From NCBI GenBank assembly GCA_039185235.1, contig JBCDAS010000216.1, positions 1 to 7,492 on the forward strand: a DNA stretch of 7,492 nucleotides. The letters run 5' to 3'. The notes under the pieces were generated by a model that did not search any database, was not told the origin of the DNA, and was given only the letters and a program-made list of their open reading frames with translations. This stretch comes from Thermohalobaculum sp039185235. GTDB lineage: Bacteria; Pseudomonadota; Alphaproteobacteria; Rhodobacterales; Rhodobacteraceae. Both the position numbers and the translations under genes were made by a program. Below, piece by piece: positions 1-6,789 of the stretch. Each line of letters begins with the position of its first letter. The first letter of the stretch is position 1.

Positions 1-3000
1 GCCGCACTCGCGGACCCGGATCTTGAGCTTCAGCCAAAAGATCACGCCAGAAGAGCATTTCATCAATTGGCAGCAGGATCCGTTTGGAAACTACCTCGCC
101 CGGGTTGTGTTCCCGGAGAAGGTCGAGCATTTCGAAGTCACAGTCGATTTGGTCGCGGATATGGCTGCGATCAACCCGTTCGATTTCTTCCTTGAGGAAA
201 GCGCAGAGCATTATCCGTTTGACTATTCCGATGAGCTCAAGGCCGAGCTGGCACCTTACCTACAGGTTGAGGAGCAGGACGACTTCTTCAACGAATTCAT
301 GACGCTGATGCCTAAGGAGCGGATGCATACAAACGACTTTCTGGTCGAGGTGAACCGGCTGGTTCAAGAAGCCGTTGCTTATACGATCAGGATGGAGCCC
401 GGCGTGCAGACCCCGGACCAAACCCTGGACAAGGGCTCAGGCTCTTGCCGCGACAGTGCTTGGCTGCTCTGCCACATCCTGCGCCATCTCGGCCTCGCGA
501 GTCGGTTTGTCTCGGGTTATCTGATCCAGTTGACCCCGGACGTGAAGTCGGTTGACGGCCCCTCGGGCCCCTTGGAGGATTTCACTGATCTACACGCCTG
601 GTGTGAAGTTTACGCGCCCGGGGCGGGGTGGATTGGGCTCGACCCGACCTCCGGCCTTTATGCAGGTGAGGGGCATATTCCACTGGCGGCGACCCCGATG
701 CCTTCTTCTGCTGCGCCCATAACAGGCACGCTTGACCCCTGTGAGGTCGAGTTCGAGCACCATATGGAGGTCAACCGGGTTCGCGAAGAGCCCAGGGTCA
801 CCTATCCGTTCACTGATGCCCATTGGGCCAAGATCGACACCGCCGGGCGCCAGATCGACAGCCGCTTAGAAGCGGGTGATGTCCGGCTGACAATGGGGGG
901 TGAGCCAACATTTGTGGCCGCTGCCGACCGCGACGCCGACGAGTGGAACACCGAGGCGGTCGGTCCCACCAAACGCAGCTATGCCGATCAGTTGATCCGC
1001 CGCCTGCGGGAGCGGTTTGCGCCCGGTGGGATGCTGCATTTCGGCCAGGGCAAGTGGTATCCAGGTGAGCAGCTGCCGCGTTGGGCGTTTGGTCTTTATT
1101 GGCGGCGAGATGGAGAGCCGCTTTGGTCTGACCCGGCGCTGATCGCGTCTGAAGCCAGCTCCGGCGCCACGGTGGAGGATGCTCAACGATTCATGGGGGC
1201 ACTCGCCGAAGCCTTTGAGTTAGAGCCTGAAAACGCGGAACTCGCCTATGAAGACCCGGCGACTTACGTGTTCCAAGAAGGGCGGTTGCCAATCAATTTG
1301 GACCCATCGACCAACCAGCTGGATGATCCGTTGGAACGCCGCCAACTAGCAATGGCGTTTGACCGGGGCCTTGGCAGCCCAACCTGCGTTGTCCTGCCGA
1401 TTCAATTGGCGCAGAGCCAGGCGGCCTCTCGCCAGTTCCCGCGACGGCGCTACCGCTGGACGACGGAGAAGTGGAAGACCCGGCGCGGGAAGCTGTTCCT
1501 GGCGCCAGGTGACAGTGCGGCGGGGTATCGACTGCCTTTGACCTCGCTGCCTTATCTGGAAGAGGCGGAGTATCCTTTCATCGTCCAACGCGATCCGTTT
1601 GCCAGCCGTCCACCCCTGCCGAGGCGCGCGATCCGGATGCAGCGCCCTGTTGGCGCTGCGTTGGAACCTTTAGCCGCTGGAGGACTTCCGGTCTCGGGCT
1701 GGGAGCCGGGGGCGGTACTGATGAATGAGGAGACCGGCGAGGTTATCGAAGACTGGGATCAGGACGCGCCTCCGCCCCCGAACACCGTTTGGATACAGAC
1801 GGTTAGCTCTGCTGGCTTGCACGATCCAATGCGGGCGATCCATGCAGACCACGTGCGGACCGCCATCACGGTGGAGCCGCGCGACGGCAAGCTCTGTGTC
1901 TTCTTACCGCCCGTGCCCAATGCCGAGGCTTACGTGGACCTGATGGGCGCGGTCGAGGAAGCCGCTGCCGAGACCGACTTGCCAGTGCATATCGACGGAT
2001 ATGCCCCGCCCTATGATCCCCACTTCAACGTGATCAAAGCGACACCGGACCCAGGGGTGATTGAGGTGAATATCCACCCGGCCTCGACCTGGACGGAGCA
2101 GTGCGAGGTGACTGAGGCGCTTTATGAGGAGGCCCGGCACTGCAAACTCGAGACGATCAAGTTCCTCCATGATGGGCGGATGGTGGGCTCCGGTGGGGGC
2201 AATCATATCGTGGTCGGAGGAGCGGCGCCCGAGGACAGCCCGTTTCTGCGCCGCCCAGATCTTTTGGCTTCGCTGATCCGGTATTGGCAAAACCATCCTT
2301 CGCTAAGCTATCTCTTTAGCGGGATTTTCATTGGCCCGACCAGCCAGGCGCCACGGGTTGATGAGGCGCGCCAGGAGGTCCTCTACGAGCTGGAGATCGC
2401 ACTTGGGCAATTGCCTGACCGGGCTGCAAACCCGCCGCCCTGGCTGGTGGATCGGATCTTTCGTGATCTGATGACCGACCTGACCGGGAACACACACCGG
2501 GCTGAGATCTGTATCGATAAGCTCTACTCGCCGGACGGGCCGACCGGGCGATTGGGGCTGGTCGAGTTCCGCGCCTTTGAGATGCCACCGCATCCGCGCA
2601 TGGCGATGGCGCAGAACCTGGTCCTGCGCGCCCTGATCGCCTGGTTCTGGGAGACGCCCTATCAGCACCCGCTGATCCGGCATGGCACGGCCTTGCACGA
2701 TCGCTGGATGCTGCCGCATTTCGTGTGGGAGGATTTCCTATCCGTTCTTAGCGAGTTGGAGGATGCGCTTGGCGTTGAGATGAATCCGGAATGGTTCAAG
2801 GCGCAGTTTGAGTTCCGCTTCCCGCTCTTGGGCGACGTGGATTACGAGGGGCTCAGGCTAGAGCTGCGCTCGGCCATCGAGCCCTGGAATGTGCTGGGCG
2901 AGACAGGGGCGATTGGCGGCACCGCACGCTATGTGGACAGCTCGCTGGAGCGCATACAGATCAAGCTCTTGGGCGCGCATTCTGAGCGCTATGGCGTGAC

Positions 3001-3361
3001 CTGCAATGGGCTGGAGGTGCCGCTCTCACGCACTGCTCGGGCCGATGAGAGTGTCTGCGGCGTGCGTTTCCGGGCCTGGCAACCGGCGCAGTGCTTGCAT
3101 CCGACCATCGGGGTGCATGCGCCTCTGACGGTCGATCTCTATGACCGCTTTACCGGACGCACGTTGGGTGGATGCAGCTATTTCGTAGCCCATCCGGGCG
3201 GGCGGCCCTTTGAAGAGCAGCCGGTTAATGATCTTGAGGCTGAGGGGCGGCGGATGGCACGGTTCACGCCCCATGGGCATACGCCGGGTCTGTGGGCACC
3301 AAGCCAGCCCAACATGAGCCCAGAGTTTCCATTGACCCTGGATATGCGGCGCCAGTTTTAA
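1..3361 (+). CDS. Transglutaminase-like / DUF2126 putative amidoligase protein, 5'-truncated by window edge
   Basis: The reading frame is already open at the left edge: codons from position 2 read PHSRTRIL and run straight into the family's N-terminal beta-rich domain (HFINWQQDPFGNYLARVVFP). The TTG at 23 is therefore not the start. About 30 residues probably lie upstream, and about 1119 are visible. Domains in order are a bacterial transglutaminase N-terminal region (to about 400), a transglutaminase core, and a long DUF2126 region (about 880 to the end). The core shows the papain-like triad: Cys in GSCRDSAW (446-448), His in LHAWCEVY (593-595) and Asp in GLDPTSG (641-643). DUF2126 hallmarks are MGGEPTFV, HFGQGKWYPGEQLPRW, GSGGGNHIVVGG, GPTSQAPRVDEAR and KLYSPDGPTGRLGLVEFRAF. 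DUF2126 is predicted, not proven, to be an amidoligase, so the protein may pair amide-bond cleavage or transfer with amide-bond formation. No membrane segment is seen. The domain assignment is firm; the biochemical role is inferred. Confidence 0.95.
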   Translation, partial: PHSRTRILSFSQKITPEEHFINWQQDPFGNYLARVVFPEKVEHFEVTVDLVADMAAINPFDFFLEESAEHYPFDYSDELKAELAPYLQVEEQDDFFNEFMTLMPKERMHTNDFLVEVNRLVQEAVAYTIRMEPGVQTPDQTLDKGSGSCRDSAWLLCHILRHLGLASRFVSGYLIQLTPDVKSVDGPSGPLEDFTDLHAWCEVYAPGAGWIGLDPTSGLYAGEGHIPLAATPMPSSAAPITGTLDPCEVEFEHHMEVNRVREEPRVTYPFTDAHWAKIDTAGRQIDSRLEAGDVRLTMGGEPTFVAAADRDADEWNTEAVGPTKRSYADQLIRRLRERFAPGGMLHFGQGKWYPGEQLPRWAFGLYWRRDGEPLWSDPALIASEASSGATVEDAQRFMGALAEAFELEPENAELAYEDPATYVFQEGRLPINLDPSTNQLDDPLERRQLAMAFDRGLGSPTCVVLPIQLAQSQAASRQFPRRRYRWTTEKWKTRRGKLFLAPGDSAAGYRLPLTSLPYLEEAEYPFIVQRDPFASRPPLPRRAIRMQRPVGAALEPLAAGGLPVSGWEPGAVLMNEETGEVIEDWDQDAPPPPNTVWIQTVSSAGLHDPMRAIHADHVRTAITVEPRDGKLCVFLPPVPNAEAYVDLMGAVEEAAAETDLPVHIDGYAPPYDPHFNVIKATPDPGVIEVNIHPASTWTEQCEVTEALYEEARHCKLETIKFLHDGRMVGSGGGNHIVVGGAAPEDSPFLRRPDLLASLIRYWQNHPSLSYLFSGIFIGPTSQAPRVDEARQEVLYELEIALGQLPDRAANPPPWLVDRIFRDLMTDLTGNTHRAEICIDKLYSPDGPTGRLGLVEFRAFEMPPHPRMAMAQNLVLRALIAWFWETPYQHPLIRHGTALHDRWMLPHFVWEDFLSVLSELEDALGVEMNPEWFKAQFEFRFPLLGDVDYEGLRLELRSAIEPWNVLGETGAIGGTARYVDSSLERIQIKLLGAHSERYGVTCNGLEVPLSRTARADESVCGVRFRAWQPAQCLHPTIGVHAPLTVDLYDRFTGRTLGGCSYFVAHPGGRPFEEQPVNDLEAEGRRMARFTPHGHTPGLWAPSQPNMSPEFPLTLDMRRQF

Positions 3362-3371
3362 GCTGGCGTCG
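3347..3371. other. Inverted repeat spanning overlapping convergent stop codons
   Basis: CGCCAG (3350-3355) and CTGGCG (3363-3368) form a perfect 6-bp stem around a 7-base loop, TTTTAAG. Beyond a G-T position (3349/3369) it extends by two more pairs, 3348/3370 and 3347/3371. The TAA stop of the rightward gene (3359-3361) and the TAA of the leftward gene (3358-3360) share the TTAA in this loop. The hairpin could slow or end transcription in both directions. However, neither side is followed by a T-run, so it is not a standard intrinsic terminator and may simply be coincidence in GC-rich DNA. Confidence 0.3.
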
Positions 3372-4167
3372 GCTGCAAAGCACAGGCCGCCAAACGATCG
3401 AGCCAATGTTCGACGCGTTTGTAAAACGCGGCATCGGCAGGCGCTGCGGTCGGTAGGAGGAGCGCATTGCGACCATCGCCGTCACGATCGGGCAGATCCC
3501 GGCGAACGGTGATTGCCTGGAAGGCAGGGTCATCCGCCAATCGGTGGACTTGATAACCGGCCTCGCTCGCCCATTGCTCCAGCGGCCCATTTTCGGTTTC
3601 CGGCAAGACTTCCAGCAGGATTGCGGGCTGCTGTGTCCGCGCGAGCTGAGTCATTCCACGAAGCACCTGGATCTCGGTCCGCTCAGTGTCGATCTTGATC
3701 GCTGCGATGCGCCGCGCCCCGACGTAGCTGTCGATCTTGCAAACTGTAACTTCGGTTTGACCGGCGTGGACGCGGTGAGATGCATCGAGGCTGTTGGACA
3801 TATCCGACCTACGCGAGAGATAAAGCGTCGCGGAGCCGTCGAAATCTGAAACGGCGGCCTCGTTCACTGTGATCGGCAACCCTGTTCTCTCCACAGCGCG
3901 TGAGAGGACGCGCGCCGGCTTGCCAAAAGGCTCAAACGCATGTGCAGGGCGCCCCAAGGCGGAGGCTGTTAAGAGCGAAAAGATCCCAATATTGGCGCCG
4001 ATATCGATGACTTCGCCCTCCACCCTTTCGGCGGCGGCCAGAAACGCAGCCTGGCTGAGGGGCTCGAAAGACTGAATACCGACCCCGGCCAGTTTCCGGG
4101 TCAGATGAGATTTGAAGTCGACGGGAAGTGCGATCCGGCGGTGTTCTGGAAAGATGAGCTCGAGCAT
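3358..4167 (-). CDS. FkbM family SAM-dependent methyltransferase
   Basis: This encodes 269 residues, starting MLELIFPEHR. FkbM-family enzymes are class I SAM-dependent methyltransferases that usually O-methylate sugars or polyketide-type hydroxyls; the substrate here cannot be told. Visible motifs are the SAM-binding glycine loop EVIDIGANIGIFSLL (about residues 52-66), HAFEP (77-81, acidic residue expected to contact the SAM ribose), SDMSNSL (121-127), the FkbM signature AIKIDTERTEIQVLRG (156-171) and AILLEVLPE (182-190). In the signature, the residue after DTE is Arg (CGG) where Gly is usual. The frame stays open upstream to 4746, but that would overlap the opposite-strand ATP-grasp gene, and the translation before MLEL shows no family similarity. 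The ATG at 4167 has a good ribosome binding site, so it was chosen. No signal peptide or membrane helix is seen, so it is probably cytoplasmic. It is convergent with the DUF2126 gene and divergent from the ATP-grasp gene. Confidence 0.9.
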   Translation of the reverse strand: MLELIFPEHRRIALPVDFKSHLTRKLAGVGIQSFEPLSQAAFLAAAERVEGEVIDIGANIGIFSLLTASALGRPAHAFEPFGKPARVLSRAVERTGLPITVNEAAVSDFDGSATLYLSRRSDMSNSLDASHRVHAGQTEVTVCKIDSYVGARRIAAIKIDTERTEIQVLRGMTQLARTQQPAILLEVLPETENGPLEQWASEAGYQVHRLADDPAFQAITVRRDLPDRDGDGRNALLLPTAAPADAAFYKRVEHWLDRLAACALQPTPA

Positions 4168-4290
4168 CTGGTCTCCCTGCGTCCTGGATGCACCTGTTCT
4201 CGCATCGTTATGCTTAATGCCCGATGAACGATCCGGTCGCCCAGGCAAAAGCCGCTTGACCCAATAGGCGATAGGTGCAGGCTGCGCGCC
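4168..4290. other. Divergent intergenic region between fkbM-type and ATP-grasp genes
   Basis: These 123 bases separate two divergent starts and should hold the promoter of the methyltransferase, and perhaps one for the ATP-grasp gene. Rightward there is a TTGACC at 4256-4261 resembling a -35 box, but nothing like TATAAT lies 16-18 bases after it. Leftward the A/T-rich stretch around 4205-4220 (CATTAAGCATAACGAT on the minus strand) is the likeliest -10 area, again without a clear -35. A 6-bp inverted repeat, ATCGTT (4204-4209) and AACGAT (4227-4232), is a possible but weak operator. No riboswitch or terminator is evident. Confidence 0.4.
4173..4178 (-). promoter_or_regulatory. Ribosome binding site of the FkbM methyltransferase gene
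   Basis: On the minus strand AGGGAG lies 5 bases before the ATG at 4167-4165 (GCAGGGAGACCAGATG). This purine-rich match to the anti-Shine-Dalgarno sequence is the main reason for choosing the 269-residue start over the much longer open frame that reaches 4746. Confidence 0.7.
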
Positions 4291-6789
4291 ATGAACGAGA
4301 TGCAGAGCCAATCGCAGGCGCAAGGAGCAAATCCTTACGCCGATTATGGCCCGGTGAAGTCCGGGCGGCGCGATGAGGCGTTTAACTCGACGGGCAAGCC
4401 CAGGGCGCATTGGCGCGGTTTTTTGGATTGGCTGGCGCGGATCGGGCCAGAGGGCTATGGCCGGGTCGCCAATGATCTGGACCGGCGCAGGGCGGCTTCG
4501 GGTATCGCGTTCAGCATGCGCGGTGGCGGGCCGGAGGCCGATAGCCTCCCCGTGATCCTCGCGCCCGGTGATTGGAAAGCGCTCGAGCGGGGTATCCAGC
4601 AGCGCGCCAGTCTGATCGAAGCGATGCTGTCGGATATCTATGGCGCTGGGCGAATGGTGCAGGAGGGAGTGGTCCCTCCGGGTCTGATCTACGCAGCCCC
4701 GGGCTTTGCCGCCCATTGTGCGGGATGGGAGCAGCAGCCACGCCATTGGGCCTATATCTACGAGGCCGACATTGCGCGGGCCGCAGATGGGCGTTGGGTC
4801 ATCCTGGCGGACCGGATCGACACACCTTTAGGGGATGGTTGGTTGATTGCGAACCGGATCGCGACCTCCCAGGCGCTGGCGGAACCGTTTTTGGATCTTT
4901 CGGTCCGCAGGCTCGCCAGCCACTATGCGGCGTTCCAGGAATATCTCGACGAAGTCACTGGGATCGAAGGGCGGCTCGGCCTCGTGACCGCGGGGGAGGA
5001 TGATCCGCGCTTCTTCAGCCATGCCTATTTCGCGCGGTACATGAATGCGGCGTTGATTGAGCCTGCGGATATCACGGTGCGCGATGGGTCGGCCTTTGTG
5101 AAAACGCTGGACGGGCTGAGAAGACTGGACTTCCTGTTGCGCGGTGCCCGAGATACCGCGCTCGATGCGCTGCATCGGCCTTCGAATGCCGGACGCGGGG
5201 CGCCAGCCTTGTCTCTGGCGCAGCGATCGGCCCAATTGGTCATGGCGAATGCGATCGGCTCGTCCGTGATGGCCTATCGGGCGCTTGCGCCTTATGCCCA
5301 TGCGCTCTCGGCCGCGCTTTTGGGCGAAGAGCTTTTGATCAACGATGCACCCTGCCTCTGGCTGGGTCGGGGCAGTGCGCGAGAGCAGGTTTTGGCCGAG
5401 CGGTCCTATTGGCGGATCGAGCCGCTGAACCATCGGGATCGGAGCGCTTTCCCGACGATCCCCGAGGACAAGGACGAGTTGGCGGAGCTCTTGGCCCGCG
5501 AAGGGGAACGCTTCGCCGCTGTCGCCACGCCGAAACTGGCACACACACCTTGCTGGCAAGATGGCAAGATCGTGCCGGGAGAGTGGATGATGCGCGTCTT
5601 CGCGAGCCGCACCCATGATGGCTGGAGCCTCGCGCCCGGTGGGGTGGCTAGCCGGGTTGAGCCGGGCCGGCCGCCGCCTGAGCTGGATTTTGGCAAGGAT
5701 GTTTGGGTTCTGCCTGATCCGGTCGAGAAGGCCGCACAACCTTCGATGCTGCTGGCCGACCGGTTCGCCACGGGGCATTTGCGCCGAACCGGGCGGGATC
5801 TGCTGAGCCGGGTTGCCGATGATATCTTCTGGCTTGGGCGCAATGTGGAACGGGCGGAGAGCACGTTGCGCATTCTCAATGTGGCGATCCACCGGTTCCT
5901 GTCGGGCAATCGCGCAGATGCCTCGCCGGATGTGCTTTGTGATTTGCTGGCGATCAAGTCGGCCCGGGCTGCGGGTGCGCCATGGCTGCAAGGGTTTCGT
6001 GAGGCGGTCGATGGGTTGATCAATGATCCGGATGAGCCTTGGGGGCTGCCCTCAACCCTTCGGTCGCTGCGCTCGGGTGCTGTCCGGGCGCGCTCGGCGA
6101 TCTCGGAGGAGAGCTGGCGCTATGTCGATCAGCTGTGCTCAGATCCGCGCTGGGGTGCGGGGCTTGATCTCAGCCAACCGGCGGAGCTGTTGCACATGAT
6201 CTCGGATCATCTCGGCACGCTGGCGGCATTTGCTGGATCGGCGCAGGAGAATCTGACGCGCAACTATGCCTGGCGGTTCCTCGAGATGGGACGACGGATT
6301 GAACGGGGGTATCAGACCGCCAAAGTGGCCGAGCAGATCGCGGGGCGGGTGCGCGAGAATGAGGAGACTTACCTGCGCGCCTGGCTGCATCTGAGCGACT
6401 CTACCTCGGCTTACCGCTCGCGCTATATGATGATGACCACGGCGGCGGCGGTTATGGACTTGCTGGTGCTTGATGAGGCGAACCCGCGGTCGCTGGCCTT
6501 CCAACTGGATCGCTTGGAGCGGGTGGTCGGGCAGTTGCCCTCGGACACGCCTTATCGCAGGCCCGAGCATCGCAAGGCGCTGGCGCTGTTGACCGAGCTG
6601 CGCTTGATCGATGCGGATATATTGGCTGCCAGCGACAAGTCTGGTGAACGACCGGAGATCAAACGGGTCGCGTCGCGCTGCAAGGATGAGTTGGTGCAGA
6701 TCTCGAACCTGATCGCGCGTGCTTTCTTTGCCCATGCCGATGTCGCCGAAGCCCTTGTCAGCCAAGCGCGGGTGGAGCGGGACGCATGA
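4291..6789 (+). CDS. Circularly permuted type 2 ATP-grasp / alpha-E domain fusion protein
   Basis: This encodes 832 residues. The first 460 or so match the circularly permuted ATP-grasp family (DUF404/DUF407 type). Landmarks are PVILAPGDWKALERGIQQRA (87-106), MLSDIYG (112-118), ADIARAADGRWVILADR (159-175), HAYFARYMNAALIEPADITVRDG (about 244-266), KTLDGLRRLD (271-280), NAIGS (320-324), LLGEELLI (343-350) and MRVFASRTHDGWSLAPGGVA (434-453). Residues from about 500 form an alpha-helical alpha-E (DUF403) domain: LLSRVADDIFWLGRNVERAE (504-523), YAWRFLEMGRRIERG (659-673) and NPRSLAFQLDRL (731-742). ATP-grasp enzymes join a carboxylate to an amine using ATP, and alpha-E is a helical partner of unknown role. 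Several residues normally conserved in this ATP-grasp family are replaced, so catalysis is doubtful. An in-frame TGA at 4225-4227 bounds the start; ATG 4291 has only a weak, distant AGGTG (4273-4277), and ATG 4300 is an alternative. It is translationally coupled to the next gene. No signal peptide or membrane helix is seen. Confidence 0.92.
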   Translation: MNEMQSQSQAQGANPYADYGPVKSGRRDEAFNSTGKPRAHWRGFLDWLARIGPEGYGRVANDLDRRRAASGIAFSMRGGGPEADSLPVILAPGDWKALERGIQQRASLIEAMLSDIYGAGRMVQEGVVPPGLIYAAPGFAAHCAGWEQQPRHWAYIYEADIARAADGRWVILADRIDTPLGDGWLIANRIATSQALAEPFLDLSVRRLASHYAAFQEYLDEVTGIEGRLGLVTAGEDDPRFFSHAYFARYMNAALIEPADITVRDGSAFVKTLDGLRRLDFLLRGARDTALDALHRPSNAGRGAPALSLAQRSAQLVMANAIGSSVMAYRALAPYAHALSAALLGEELLINDAPCLWLGRGSAREQVLAERSYWRIEPLNHRDRSAFPTIPEDKDELAELLAREGERFAAVATPKLAHTPCWQDGKIVPGEWMMRVFASRTHDGWSLAPGGVASRVEPGRPPPELDFGKDVWVLPDPVEKAAQPSMLLADRFATGHLRRTGRDLLSRVADDIFWLGRNVERAESTLRILNVAIHRFLSGNRADASPDVLCDLLAIKSARAAGAPWLQGFREAVDGLINDPDEPWGLPSTLRSLRSGAVRARSAISEESWRYVDQLCSDPRWGAGLDLSQPAELLHMISDHLGTLAAFAGSAQENLTRNYAWRFLEMGRRIERGYQTAKVAEQIAGRVRENEETYLRAWLHLSDSTSAYRSRYMMMTTAAAVMDLLVLDEANPRSLAFQLDRLERVVGQLPSDTPYRRPEHRKALALLTELRLIDADILAASDKSGERPEIKRVASRCKDELVQISNLIARAFFAHADVAEALVSQARVERDA
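6774..6777 (+). promoter_or_regulatory. Ribosome binding site for the downstream transglutaminase gene
   Basis: GGAG within the last codons of the ATP-grasp/alpha-E gene sits 8 bases before the ATG at 6786. Together with the ATGA stop-start overlap (6786-6789) it supports that start and coupled translation of the two genes from one message. Confidence 0.65.

Noticed and set aside
1904..2719. Two minus-strand open frames of 130 and 138 codons opposite the DUF2126 region
   Set aside because: They lie entirely under highly conserved DUF2126 motifs on the + strand and have no domain-like sequence, so they are shadow frames.
3513..4075. Plus-strand open frames of 60-100 codons opposite the methyltransferase
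   Set aside because: They are antisense to clear methyltransferase motifs, and their products show no recognisable features.
4224..4259. 11-codon upstream frame (MNDPVAQAKAA) in the leader of the ATP-grasp gene
   Set aside because: It has no ribosome binding site and no attenuator-like structure or regulatory codon run; short frames like this are expected by chance.
4256..4284. TTGACC as the -35 box of a promoter for the ATP-grasp gene
   Set aside because: At 17-base spacing the -10 position reads AGGCTG, which has no match to TATAAT, so only half a promoter is present.
4168..4746. Upstream extension of the methyltransferase frame to a start at 4746 (462 residues)
   Set aside because: It would overlap the first 456 bases of the ATP-grasp gene on the other strand, the extra residues are Arg/Pro-rich with no family similarity, and the ATG at 4167 has a good ribosome binding site.
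4828..5991. 387-codon minus-strand open frame inside the ATP-grasp/alpha-E gene
   Set aside because: The translation is rich in Arg, Pro and Gln with no recognisable domain, as expected for the antisense of a GC-rich gene with strong third-position bias.
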